DNA from: Agrococcus sp. KRD186
GTDB taxonomy: Bacteria > Actinomycetota > Actinomycetes > Actinomycetales > Microbacteriaceae
Direction of reading: 5' to 3'
Assembly (NCBI RefSeq): GCF_017168255.1
Contig: NZ_JABFAP010000001.1
Span: forward strand, 2,241,783-2,280,544
Length of the DNA stretch: 38,762 nucleotides
The notes under the pieces are model-generated. The model was not told the origin of the DNA, did no database searches, and saw only the letters and a program-made list of their open reading frames with translations. Both the position numbers and the translations under genes were made by a program. Shown in pieces: positions 32,049 to 38,762 of the stretch (positions are counted from its first letter, which is position 1; every line of letters begins with the position of its first letter).

Positions 32049-33305
32049 ATGGTCGATCACGTCGCGCTGCTGCAGGACGGACTCGTGCTGGTCGGCGACC
32101 ACGCGGCGCTGCCGTCGTTCGAGGCCGCTGGCGATCTCGAGCTCGCGCAGGCGCTGGCGCTGGTGGGCGCCGAGATCCCGCTCGCGCCCACGGTGCGGCT
32201 GCCCGACGGCTCCCGGGTGCACGTCGTCGGCACGCGCGACGGTGCGGAGCGGGCGGATGCGCGCGGCGCGTTCGTCGCGCCGGCCACGCTGGCAGACGGC
32301 GCAGTCGCCGCCGCGCTCGCGCAGGCCGTCGCCGAGCTCGCCCCCGCGCGCACGCCCGCCGGCCGCCCCGACTGGTACCGGCCGGGCTGGTACGAGGCGA
32401 TCGAGGCGTGGATCGACGGCGCGCTGCTGCCGAGCGGCCGGCGGCGCACAGGACCGATCGAGCCGGTGAAGGCGTGGAGCGTCTCGGCGGTCGCGCGCGT
32501 GCCCGTCGAGGGCGGCGCGGTGTGGGTGAAGCAGCCCTGCGCGCACTTCCACGCGGAGGCGAGGATCCATCGCGCGGTCGCCGTGCTCGTGCCGGAGCTG
32601 GTGCCGCAGCTCATCGCCACCGAGGTCGACCGCGGCTGGCTGCTGATGGAGCCGATGGCCGGGGTCGAGGAGGCGCAGCATGCCGCCGGCGCCGCGCTGC
32701 AGGTCGCCGGGCGCTGGGCCGAGGCGCAGATCGCGGCGGTCGACCAGGTGCCGGCGCTGCTGGCGGCAGGCCTGGCGCACCGCGGGCTGACGGAGACGCT
32801 GATCGCCTTCCATTCGCTGCTCGAGCACGGCAGCGAGCTCGCGCTGCTCGATGCCGAGGAGCTCGAGACGATCCGCGCCAGCGCCGACCGCGCCGCCGAG
32901 CTGGTGCAGGAGCTCTGGCAGGCGGGCATTCCCGACACCCTCGTCCACGGCGACCTGCACCTCGACAACGTCGCCTGGGACGGCGAGACGCTGCGCCTGT
33001 TCGACTGGACCGACGGCTGCGTCAGCCACCCGTTCCTCGACATCGCGCACCTCACGCGCTTCATGGGCGTGAGCGACGAGACGGCGGCCATCGAGGCCGC
33101 CTATGCGTCCCGCTGGCGGGCTGCATTCCCGGAGGCCGACACCGGCCGGGCGCTCGAGCTCGCGCCGCTGGCCGACCTCGTCTTCCAGGTGGTCACGTTC
33201 GACGCGATCGTACGGGCGACCGAGCCGGTCTCCGCCTGGGAGCTCGGCGGCGTCGTGGCGAAGAAGCTGCGGCAGCTGCCCACGATGGTCGCAGCGCTCA
33301 GCTGA
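32049..33305 (+). CDS. APH-fold phosphotransferase
   Basis: The 418-residue protein has a C-terminal aminoglycoside-phosphotransferase-type kinase. The catalytic loop is HGDLHLDN (300-307, with D302 as base) and the metal-binding FDWTD has D319. A conserved Lys is in VWVKQPCAHFHAE. The N-terminal roughly 110 residues (VALLQDGLVLVGDH ... VRLPDGSRVHVVGT) form a separate part I do not recognise. The substrate may be a sugar, amino alcohol or antibiotic; resistance is not implied. It follows the amidotransferase gene by 69 bp on the same strand. No strong ribosome site is seen. Confidence 0.8.
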   Translation: MVDHVALLQDGLVLVGDHAALPSFEAAGDLELAQALALVGAEIPLAPTVRLPDGSRVHVVGTRDGAERADARGAFVAPATLADGAVAAALAQAVAELAPARTPAGRPDWYRPGWYEAIEAWIDGALLPSGRRRTGPIEPVKAWSVSAVARVPVEGGAVWVKQPCAHFHAEARIHRAVAVLVPELVPQLIATEVDRGWLLMEPMAGVEEAQHAAGAALQVAGRWAEAQIAAVDQVPALLAAGLAHRGLTETLIAFHSLLEHGSELALLDAEELETIRASADRAAELVQELWQAGIPDTLVHGDLHLDNVAWDGETLRLFDWTDGCVSHPFLDIAHLTRFMGVSDETAAIEAAYASRWRAAFPEADTGRALELAPLADLVFQVVTFDAIVRATEPVSAWELGGVVAKKLRQLPTMVAALS

Positions 33306-33365
33306 CGTGCCCGGCGTCTCGCGGTGCGCCGCTGCGATCGGCATTGCACCGATCACGGGTAGAGT

Positions 33366-33402
33366 TCTACCCTCTTATGCTCCACCACGGTAGACTGGAT
33401 GC
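33366..33402 (+). promoter_or_regulatory. Promoter and possible operator of vapBC
   Basis: TAGACT (33391-33396) lies six bases before the vapB ATG at 33403. TCTAC (33366-33370) and GTAGA (33390-33394) form short inverted arms, one of which overlaps the -10 box. That suits autorepression by the VapBC complex, although the arms are short. Confidence 0.45.
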
Positions 33403-33708
33403 ATGAGCCTGAACATCAAGAATGAGGGCGTCCACGAACTTGTCCGCGAACTCGCGGCGCTCACCGGGGCCACGCAGACCGGTGCGGTCGAGGAAGCCGT
33501 GCGGCGGCGGCTGCTGGAGCTGCGTGCAGGGCCGAGCGGACGAGCCGCTCGGCCCACGCCGAAGTACTCCCCGCAGGAGATCCAGCGCCGCATCGCCGCG
33601 ATGGAGCGCAGCTCCGCAGAGTTCCGGTCGCTGACGACCGCAGCGCAGCGCACAGCGATGATCGAGCATGGCGACTGGCTCTACGACGAGGCCGGGCTCC
33701 CGAAGTGA
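33403..33708 (+). CDS. vapB: VapB-type antitoxin
   Basis: The 101-residue protein opens MSLNIKNEGVHELVRELAALTG and continues TQTGAVEEAVRRRLLEL, the N-terminal DNA-binding and dimerisation part of VapB/PSK-type antitoxins. The C-terminal part (KYSPQEIQRRIAAMERSS ... YDEAGLPK) would wrap the toxin; the final YDEAGLPK is typical of VapB proteins. It is leaderless and its TGA overlaps the GTG of vapC. It neutralises the VapC RNase and represses its own operon in known systems. Confidence 0.88.
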   Translation: MSLNIKNEGVHELVRELAALTGATQTGAVEEAVRRRLLELRAGPSGRAARPTPKYSPQEIQRRIAAMERSSAEFRSLTTAAQRTAMIEHGDWLYDEAGLPK

Positions 33709-34106
33709 TCATCGACACGTCCGCGCTGATCGCGGTGCTGGCGGACGAGCCCGAGGCTGACGGCATCCGCAAGCTGCTCGCGGCGTACGGGGGCCGCATC
33801 TCTGCCGCAACGCTCGTCGAGGCCCGCATGGTGGCCTACGGCAGAGCCGGAGCGGAAGCGATGCGGCGGCTCGATCAGTTCGTGCGCCGATACGGTCTGG
33901 AGACCGTGCCGTTCGATGCCGAGCAGGCTGACGCCGCCGCCGACGCCTTCATCGCCTACGGGCGAGGGTCGGGGCACCCGGCGCGACTCAACTACGGCGA
34001 CACCTTCAGCTATGCCCTGTCGCATGTCACCGACGAGCCCCTGCTGTTCGTCGGCGACGACTTCCGTCGCACCGATCTCCGCTCGGCGCTGGAGGAGTAC
34101 GCGTAG
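33705..34106 (+). CDS. vapC: VapC-type PIN-domain RNase toxin
   Basis: The 133-residue PIN protein has the acidic quartet visible as D4 (MIIDTSAL), E39 (LVEARM), D99 (LNYGDTFSYA) and D118 (FVGDDF). VapC toxins cleave specific RNAs such as initiator tRNA or the sarcin-ricin loop; the target here is unknown. It starts with GTG overlapping vapB (GTGA). A hairpin follows at 34114-34136. All residues needed for activity are present. Confidence 0.92.
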   Translation: MIIDTSALIAVLADEPEADGIRKLLAAYGGRISAATLVEARMVAYGRAGAEAMRRLDQFVRRYGLETVPFDAEQADAAADAFIAYGRGSGHPARLNYGDTFSYALSHVTDEPLLFVGDDFRRTDLRSALEEYA

Positions 34107-34113
34107 CGGCGGC

Positions 34114-34136
34114 CTCGCGGTGATGCCGCCCGCGAG
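34114..34136. terminator. Hairpin between convergent vapC and DUF3618 genes
   Basis: CTCGCGG (34114-34120) and CCGCGAG (34130-34136) form a 7-bp stem with a 9-base loop in the 42-bp gap between convergent genes. There is no T-tract. It probably serves both directions. Confidence 0.4.
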
Positions 34137-34148
34137 CGGCGCGGTCGG

Positions 34149-34367
34149 CTACCGGCGGCCGAAGACGGCCAGCGCGATGCCGCCGACGATGAGCACGGCG
34201 ACGCCTGCCGCCGCGGCGATCCACGGCGTCGGGTCCTCGTTGTAGGAGTCCTGCGCCTTGCCGACGGCCCGGTTCGTGACCTTCTTGGGGTTCACGCGAT
34301 CCTCGAGCTCGTTGAGGTGCTGGCGCAGCTCCTCGCGCTTGCGGTCGACGTCTCGCTGCTCGGTCAT
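34149..34367 (-). CDS. DUF3618 small membrane protein
   Basis: The 72-residue protein has a charged N-terminal helix (RDVDRKREELRQHLNELEDRV), then NPKKVTNRAVGKAQD and one C-terminal membrane helix (PWIAAAAGVAVLIVGGIALAVF). This is the DUF3618 pattern, common beside holin-like and YtxH-like genes in actinobacteria. The ATG overlaps the stop of the upstream holin-like gene by 4 bp. Function unknown; an envelope stress role is inferred from the operon. Confidence 0.82.
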   Translation of the reverse strand: MTEQRDVDRKREELRQHLNELEDRVNPKKVTNRAVGKAQDSYNEDPTPWIAAAAGVAVLIVGGIALAVFGRR

Positions 34368-34834
34368 CGCTGCACTCCGTTCGGGTCGACGCGGTTCGCG
34401 TCGAAGGCGTTCCTGTCGATGTCGTCGAGCGGGTCGGTGCCGTCGGCGGCATGGCCGAGGCCGCGCACCATGTTGACGTCGTCCTTGATGCTGTCGACCG
34501 ACTGCAGGTTGTTGAAGTCCTTGTTCTTCTTGATCGCCGAGAGCCCGACGAGCACCAGGATCAGGATGATCAGCAGCAGCAGCGCCGAGACCAGCAGCGC
34601 CGACAGCCACGGCACGAAGACCACGTTGAGGCCCTCGTAGCCGGCGTAGAGCAGCCAGCTGATCAGGAAGATGGCGAGCACACCGGCGACGGCGAGCAGC
34701 GCGCCACCGATGCCGAGGCCCTTCGCCTTGCCGGAGACCTCCGACTTCAGGTTGTCGATCTCCGCCTTGACGAGGTCGGTGAGCAGCTTCGGCGTCTCGG
34801 AGATGAGGTCGCCCAGCGACTTGCGGTTCGGCAT
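34364..34834 (-). CDS. Phage-holin-like superfamily membrane protein (DUF1469-type)
   Basis: The 156-residue protein has an N-terminal amphipathic helix (SLGDLISETPKLLTDLVKAEIDNLK), two hydrophobic helices (about 42-66 and 77-100) and a charged C-terminal tail. These features match the actinobacterial phage-holin-family (DUF1469) proteins. These are chromosomal genes and not evidence for a prophage; no other phage gene is present. Overlaps of 1 bp upstream and 4 bp downstream make it the middle gene of a three-gene operon with YtxH-like and DUF3618 proteins. Confidence 0.82.
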   Translation of the reverse strand: MPNRKSLGDLISETPKLLTDLVKAEIDNLKSEVSGKAKGLGIGGALLAVAGVLAIFLISWLLYAGYEGLNVVFVPWLSALLVSALLLLIILILVLVGLSAIKKNKDFNNLQSVDSIKDDVNMVRGLGHAADGTDPLDDIDRNAFDANRVDPNGVQR

Positions 34835-35124
34835 CAGAGGTCCTCGGGTCGCGCGACCTCAGAGCCGTGATCGCCGCGGCGCGAGCCCTTGCGCTTGGTG
34901 ACCTTCTCGAACGCGTCGCCGGCGGCATCCGTCGCCGACTCGACGAGCTTGGGGCCCTTGGTCTCGACGAAGTGCTGCACCTCGTGCCGTTGCTTCGCGA
35001 CCGCGGGCGAGTTCCACATCTTGTCGACCGCGCTCGCGATCTGCTCGTAGCGCTGACGGCCGGCCTTGGCTCCGAGCACGTAGCCCGCGCCGAGTCCGAC
35101 CACGAAGAGGATCCTGCCGCGCAT
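34834..35124 (-). CDS. YtxH-like small membrane-anchored protein
   Basis: The 96-residue protein begins with a single membrane segment (ILFVVGLGAGYVLGAKAG) followed by RQRYEQIA and a helical region with FVETKGPKLVESATDAAGDAFEKV, and ends in a charged tail. The GxGAGYVLGAKAGRxRYEQI pattern is common in actinobacterial YtxH-like proteins, linked to general stress in Bacillus. ATG 35124 is chosen because AGGAG lies seven bases upstream. It is the first gene of the operon with the holin-like and DUF3618 genes. Its promoter region holds an inverted repeat at 35162-35190. Confidence 0.8.
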   Translation of the reverse strand: MRGRILFVVGLGAGYVLGAKAGRQRYEQIASAVDKMWNSPAVAKQRHEVQHFVETKGPKLVESATDAAGDAFEKVTKRKGSRRGDHGSEVARPEDL

Positions 35125-35161
35125 GTTCGCTCCTGCCGTTGGGGTTGCCAGCGGTGCTGGC

Positions 35162-35190
35162 CGGTCGTGCCACAACGATACCCACGACCG
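35162..35190 (-). promoter_or_regulatory. Inverted repeat around the -10 box of the YtxH-holin-DUF3618 operon
   Basis: CGGTCGTG (35162-35169) and CACGACCG (35183-35190) are perfect 8-bp arms with 13 bases between. The minus-strand TATCGT (plus 35175-35180) inside the spacer fits a -10 box, with an untranslated leader of about 45 bases. An operator is likely; the regulator is not identified. Confidence 0.45.
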
Positions 35191-35210
35191 ACAGGGACGC
35201 GCTCTCAGGT

Positions 35211-35225
35211 TGTGGGGCTCCCACA
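35211..35225 (-). terminator. Small hairpin downstream of the M13 peptidase gene
   Basis: TGTGGG (35211-35216), GCT loop and CCCACA (35220-35225) form a compact 6-bp stem about 40 bp after the M13 stop codon on the minus strand. It is weak without a T-tract. Confidence 0.35.
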
Positions 35226-35266
35226 GCCGAGGGCCGCGATCTGACCGTCGCTCGATCGGCCGTCGG

Positions 35267-37207
35267 TCACCAGATCGTGACGCGCGCCTCAGGGTCGAGC
35301 CAGAGCTCGTCGCCGGGCTGGACGCCGAAGGCCTCGACGAACGCGTCGAGGTTCTTCACCACCTGGTTCGTGCGGTGCTCGTTCGGCGAGTGCGGGTCGA
35401 TCGACACGAGCCGCACCGCCTCCTCGGGGCGGATCTTCAGCTGCCAGGCGTAGGCCCACGACAGGAAGAAGCGCTGCGCACCGGTCAGCCCGTCGATGAC
35501 GGGCGGCTCCTGGCCGCCGAGCGAGTGCAGGTAGGCGCGCCAGGCGATGCCGAGGCCGCCCAGGTCGCCGATGTTCTCGCCGATCGTGAGGGCGCCGTTG
35601 ACCTTGTGGCCCGGCGCGGCGACGGGCTCGAGCGCGTCGTACTGCGCGATGAGCGAGCTCGTGCGCTCCTCGAATGCCTTGCGGTCCGCATCCGTCCACC
35701 AGTCGAGCAACCGGCCGTCGCCGTCGAACTTGGAGCCCTGGTCGTCGAAGCCGTGCCCGATCTCGTGCCCGATGACGGCACCGATCGCACCGAAGTTCGA
35801 CGCCGCATCCCGCTCGACGTCGAAGAACGGCGGCTGCAGGATGGCGGCGGGGAAGACGATCTCGTTGAAGCCGGGGTTGTAGTACGCGTTGACCGTCTGC
35901 GGGTTCATGAACCACTCGTCGCGGTCGATCGGCTTGCCGATCTTCGCCAGCTCGCGGTCGTGCTCGAAGCGCGTCGCGGCCTGCACGTTGGCGACCAGGT
36001 CGTCGCCGATCTCGAGCGAGGCGTAGTCCTTCCACTTGACCGGGTAGCCGATCTTGGGCGTGAACTTGCCGAGCTTGTCGTGCGCGCGCGCCTTGGTCTC
36101 GTCGCCCATCCAGTCGAGCTGCTCGATCGAGGCCCGGTACGCCTCGACGAGGTGCTCGATCAGGTCGTCCATGGCCGCCTTGGCATCCGGCGGGAAGTGC
36201 CGCTCGACGTAGATCTTGCCGATCGCGTCGCCCAGCATGCCCTCGACCAGCGAGACACCGCGCTTCCAGCGCTCGCGCTGCTCGGGGGCGCCGGTGAGCA
36301 CGGTGCCATAGAAGGCGAACTGCTCGCGCGAGATCTCGGTGGTGAGGTAGCTGGCGTGGGCGCGCAGGATGCCCATGCGCAGCCACGACTTCCATTCGTC
36401 GAGGCGCTCCTCGACGAGCAGCGCGGCGAGGCCAGTGAAGAAGCTCGGCTGCCGCACGACAGCCTCGTCGTAAGTGCCCTCGGGCGCGTGGATCGCGCGC
36501 AGCCACGGCTGCAGGCGCGGGTGCTCGTCGGCGGGGCGCTGCAGGTTGTAGGTCTTCTCGTCGTCGCGGGTGGCGACGTTGTCCCAGTGGTGGCCGGCGA
36601 GCTCGGTCTCGAGCGCGAAGACGACCGCGGCCTCCGACTCGGCGTTCGGCACGCCCAGGTGGTCGAACATGGTCTGCAGGTGCGCCAGGTAGGCGGTGCG
36701 CACGTCGGCGAAGGCGTCCTCGCGGTAGTACGACTCGTCGGGCAGGCCGAGCCCGCCCTGGTTCAGGTGCAGCAGGTAGCGGCTCGGGTCGCCCGGGTCG
36801 GTGTCGACCCACTGGCCGGCGAACGAGGGGCCGCCGATCGACTCGAGCTCGCCCATGAGCGCCAGCAGCCCGTCGACGTCGGTGACCCGGTCGACGCGGC
36901 CGAGCAGCTCGCGGATCGGCTCGATGCCCTTGGCGTCGGCCGCCTCCTCGTCGACGAAGGATGCGTAGAGGTCGCCGACCTTGCGGGCGTCGGTGCCAGG
37001 CTCGGCGTCCTGCATCTCGATGATGATCTCGCGCACGGCCTCCTCGGCGGCCTCGGCGAGCACCGCGAACGATCCCCAGCGCGCCTTGTCGGCGGGGATC
37101 TCGGTGCGCGCGAGCCAGTTCGAGTGCACGTGCTGGAAGAGGTCGTCCTGCGGGCGGATCTCGGCATTGAAGTCGTCCACGGGCAGGCCGGAGGGCAGCG
37201 TCGTCAT
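35267..37207 (-). CDS. pepO: M13 family metallopeptidase (PepO/neprilysin-like)
   Basis: The 646-residue zinc endopeptidase has the catalytic HEIGH motif at 481-485 and the third zinc ligand E544 in GENIGD, with the substrate-binding NAYYNP upstream. The whole length is that of bacterial M13 enzymes. No signal peptide or membrane anchor is present, so it is probably cytoplasmic and degrades oligopeptides. The start ATG 37207 lies seven bases after a TAGGCT box (plus 37215-37220) on the minus strand. The gene diverges from the MATE gene, with a palindromic element in between. Confidence 0.94.
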   Translation of the reverse strand: MTTLPSGLPVDDFNAEIRPQDDLFQHVHSNWLARTEIPADKARWGSFAVLAEAAEEAVREIIIEMQDAEPGTDARKVGDLYASFVDEEAADAKGIEPIRELLGRVDRVTDVDGLLALMGELESIGGPSFAGQWVDTDPGDPSRYLLHLNQGGLGLPDESYYREDAFADVRTAYLAHLQTMFDHLGVPNAESEAAVVFALETELAGHHWDNVATRDDEKTYNLQRPADEHPRLQPWLRAIHAPEGTYDEAVVRQPSFFTGLAALLVEERLDEWKSWLRMGILRAHASYLTTEISREQFAFYGTVLTGAPEQRERWKRGVSLVEGMLGDAIGKIYVERHFPPDAKAAMDDLIEHLVEAYRASIEQLDWMGDETKARAHDKLGKFTPKIGYPVKWKDYASLEIGDDLVANVQAATRFEHDRELAKIGKPIDRDEWFMNPQTVNAYYNPGFNEIVFPAAILQPPFFDVERDAASNFGAIGAVIGHEIGHGFDDQGSKFDGDGRLLDWWTDADRKAFEERTSSLIAQYDALEPVAAPGHKVNGALTIGENIGDLGGLGIAWRAYLHSLGGQEPPVIDGLTGAQRFFLSWAYAWQLKIRPEEAVRLVSIDPHSPNEHRTNQVVKNLDAFVEAFGVQPGDELWLDPEARVTIW

Positions 37208-37240
37208 GCGCACCAGCCTACGGGCGCTGGCGCGGCCGAT

Positions 37241-37303
37241 CTCAACGTGCGAGGTGGTAGCTCGGCGCAGGGGGTGCGGCGAAGCACCACCTCGCACGTT
37301 GAG
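37241..37303. repeat. Long palindromic intergenic element
   Basis: Arms of 18 bp are perfectly complementary: CTCAACGTGCGAGGTGGT (37241-37258) and ACCACCTCGCACGTTGAG (37286-37303). Inside the 27-base spacer a further imperfect pair, TCGGCGCA and TGCGGCGA (7 of 8), continues the stem. It lies between two divergent genes, so it cannot be a terminator for either. It looks like a REP-like or MITE-like dispersed element, but only one copy is in the window. Confidence 0.7.
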
Positions 37304-37316
37304 CACGATGCGTCGG

Positions 37317-37328
37317 TAGCGTGGGGCG
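37317..37328 (+). promoter_or_regulatory. Leaderless promoter of the MATE gene
   Basis: TAGCGT (37317-37322) is followed by six bases and GTG 37329, just right of the palindromic element. Confidence 0.5.
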
Positions 37329-38645
37329 GTGCGAGTGCGACCGGATGCGCGGGATCGGGAGATCCTGCGGCTCGCCGTCCCCGCGCTCGGCGCGCTGATC
37401 GCCGAGCCCGCGTTCCTGCTCGTCGACACGGCCATGGTCGGGCACCTGGGCGCCGAGGAGCTCGCGGGCGTCGGCATCGGTGTCGCCGTGCTCTCCACCG
37501 CCGTCGGCCTGCTGATCTTCCTCGCCTACGGCACCACCCCGGCGGTCGCCCGGCTGCTCGGCGCGGGCGACCGCCCGGCAGCGATCCGGGCCGGCATCGA
37601 CGGCATCTGGCTGGCGATCGTCGCCGGGGTGGTGCTCGTGCTGGCCACCCCGCTCGCGCATCCGATCGTCGCGGTCTTCGGCGCCGCATCCGCCGTCACC
37701 GAGCACGCGGCGGTCTACCTGGGCATCTCGATCCTGGGGCTGCCGGCGATGCTCATCGTGCTCGCCGCCACCGGGCTGATGCGCGGGCTGCAGGACACCA
37801 GGACGCCGCTCGTGGTCGCCACCGTCGGCTTCGGCGCGAACGCGGCGCTCAATGCTGTGCTCATCTACGGTGTCGGCCTGGGCGTCGCGGGCTCGGCGCT
37901 CGGCACCGTGATCGCGCAGTGGGGCATGGCGGCGTTCTTCCTGTGGTTCGCGGTGCGCGAGGCGCGTCGCGCGGGTGTGCCGCTGGCGATCCACTGGGGC
38001 GACCTGGGCCGCACGGCCTCGACGGGCGGCTGGCTCTTCGTGCGCACGCTCTCGCTGCGCATCGCGCTGCTGGCGACCACCGCGGTCGCGACCCAGGCCG
38101 GCACCACGACGCTCGCCTCGACGCAGATCGCCTTCACGCTCTTCTCCACCCTCGCCTTCGCGCTCGACGCGCTCGCGATCGCCGGGCAGGCGATGCTGGG
38201 CAAGTCGCTCGGATCGGGCGACGTCTCCGAGGCGCGCGCCGTGACACGGCGGCTGCAGCTGTGGGGCGTGGGGTTCGGATGCGTCGTCGGGGCCCTGCTG
38301 CTGTCGGTCGCGTGGGTGCTCGGCGGGGTCTTCACCGCCGACGCGGGCGTGCTCGAGGCGCTGCCGATCGCGCTCGTGCTGCTCGCGCTCGCGCAGCCGA
38401 TCGCCGGCTACGTGTTCGTGCTCGACGGGGTGCTGATCGGCGCCGGCGACGTGCGCTACCTGGCGTGGACGGGCGTCGTGAACCTCGCCGTCTACCTGCC
38501 GCTGCTGCTGCTCGCGCTGCTGCCCGGCTGGGATGCGCTGGCGGTCATGTGGGGCGCCTTCTCGTTCGGCTACCTGGGCGCCCGGGCGATCACGCTCGGG
38601 CTGCGCGCCCGCAGCGACGCGTGGATGCGCATCGGGCGGCACTGA
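37329..38645 (+). CDS. MATE-family multidrug/metabolite exporter
   Basis: The 438-residue protein has twelve hydrophobic helices in two halves. Near the N-terminus are ILRLAVPALGALIAEPAFLLVDTAMVGHLG and ELAGVGIGVAVL, and later GLMRGLQDTRTPLVVA, the family's typical sequence; the second half has ASTQIAFTLFSTLAFALDALAIA. MATE proteins expel cationic compounds using Na+ or H+ gradients, and the DinF-like type fits best. GTG 37329 is chosen for its spacing from the leaderless promoter, with a short basic tail before the first helix. The substrate is unknown. Confidence 0.93.
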   Translation: MRVRPDARDREILRLAVPALGALIAEPAFLLVDTAMVGHLGAEELAGVGIGVAVLSTAVGLLIFLAYGTTPAVARLLGAGDRPAAIRAGIDGIWLAIVAGVVLVLATPLAHPIVAVFGAASAVTEHAAVYLGISILGLPAMLIVLAATGLMRGLQDTRTPLVVATVGFGANAALNAVLIYGVGLGVAGSALGTVIAQWGMAAFFLWFAVREARRAGVPLAIHWGDLGRTASTGGWLFVRTLSLRIALLATTAVATQAGTTTLASTQIAFTLFSTLAFALDALAIAGQAMLGKSLGSGDVSEARAVTRRLQLWGVGFGCVVGALLLSVAWVLGGVFTADAGVLEALPIALVLLALAQPIAGYVFVLDGVLIGAGDVRYLAWTGVVNLAVYLPLLLLALLPGWDALAVMWGAFSFGYLGARAITLGLRARSDAWMRIGRH

Positions 38646-38667
38646 GCGGGGCAGCCGCGCCCGATTC

Positions 38668-38720
38668 TCCGGTACCAAGTGGTCGCCTGCACAGCCGCGA
38701 AGCGACGAATTCGTACCGGA
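38668..38720. repeat. Second palindromic intergenic element
   Basis: TCCGGTACCAAGTGGTCGC (38668-38686) and GCGACGAATTCGTACCGGA (38702-38720) are inverted arms that pair at 16 of 19 positions (outer eight bases perfect), with a 15-base spacer. It lies 22 bp after the MATE stop codon. It could act as a terminator-like fold, but the long arms and lack of T-tract favour a dispersed repeat. It is not related in sequence to the element at 37241. Confidence 0.6.
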
Positions 38721-38762
38721 AGTTCCGAGAGGTCGCGGATGCGAGCGAGGGGCGGGCGAGGG

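Noticed and set aside
32049-33305. Annotating the APH-fold gene as antibiotic resistance
   Set aside because: The catalytic motifs define only a kinase fold. Nothing in sequence or context indicates an antibiotic substrate.
30954-33356. An 800-codon minus-strand open frame
   Set aside because: It is antisense to the amidotransferase and APH genes, both of which carry clear catalytic motifs.
34364-34834. Holin-like gene as evidence for a prophage
   Set aside because: Genes of this family are common core genes in actinobacteria, and no lysin, capsid, integrase or att site is present.
37241-37303. Palindrome read as a terminator
   Set aside because: Both neighbouring genes are transcribed away from it, so there is no transcript end here.
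1-38762. CRISPR array, rRNA or tRNA genes
   Set aside because: No regularly spaced repeats and no conserved RNA signatures were seen on reading through the window.

Overview
The window is a high-GC actinobacterial chromosome segment. Dense overlapping genes, GTG/TTG starts, a C50-carotenoid operon, a Wadjet operon and many leaderless promoters all point to a Microbacteriaceae-like organism. Agrococcus or a relative is my guess from overall gene style; no marker gene proves it.

Region 1 (1-10415) is an accessory defence island. It holds an unrecognised gene end, a decayed C-terminal remnant of a type I restriction HsdR subunit, and a DUF4411 PIN nuclease paired with an XRE/ImmA-type metallopeptidase (minus strand). 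Divergent from that pair lies a complete type I Wadjet operon jetA-jetB-jetC-jetD whose four genes overlap, followed by a DUF1016 (YhcG-type) PD-(D/E)xK nuclease gene of visibly lower GC.

Region 2 (10416-19300) looks like ordinary chromosome: a cupin and a small partner, a glutaminase fused to a STAS-like tail, two tandem paralogous DUF998-like membrane proteins plus a DUF5302 protein, an MBL-fold hydrolase, a small membrane protein, RmuC, a Nudix hydrolase with a stretched Nudix box, and an EamA exporter divergent from a MarR regulator.

Region 3 (19333-29562) is the metabolic centrepiece. A single minus-strand operon of ten overlapping genes (idi-crtE-crtB-crtI-crtYe-crtYf-crtEb, then SDR-DUF2867, pyrimidine-dimer glycosylase, TspO-like) would convert IPP/DMAPP through GGPP, phytoene and lycopene to a cyclic C50 carotenoid, and adds predicted UV-damage repair and a sensory/tetrapyrrole-type membrane protein. 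It is bracketed by two closely related MarR (CrtR-type) regulators whose promoters carry the same 10-bp sequence AGGCAACTAT at nearly the same distance from the -10 box.

Region 4 (29564-38762) holds a PIF1/RecD-like helicase, a class II glutamine amidotransferase, an APH-fold kinase, a VapBC toxin-antitoxin pair, a three-gene envelope operon (YtxH-like, holin-like, DUF3618), an M13 metallopeptidase and a MATE exporter. It ends with two imperfect palindromic intergenic elements that look like members of repeat families.

A recurring signal ties the window together: at least twelve gene starts have the form TANNNT-6 nt-ATG/GTG, and two more have 7 nt. In this geometry transcription would begin at the start codon, so translation would be leaderless. 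No tRNA, rRNA, CRISPR array or intact insertion sequence was seen.
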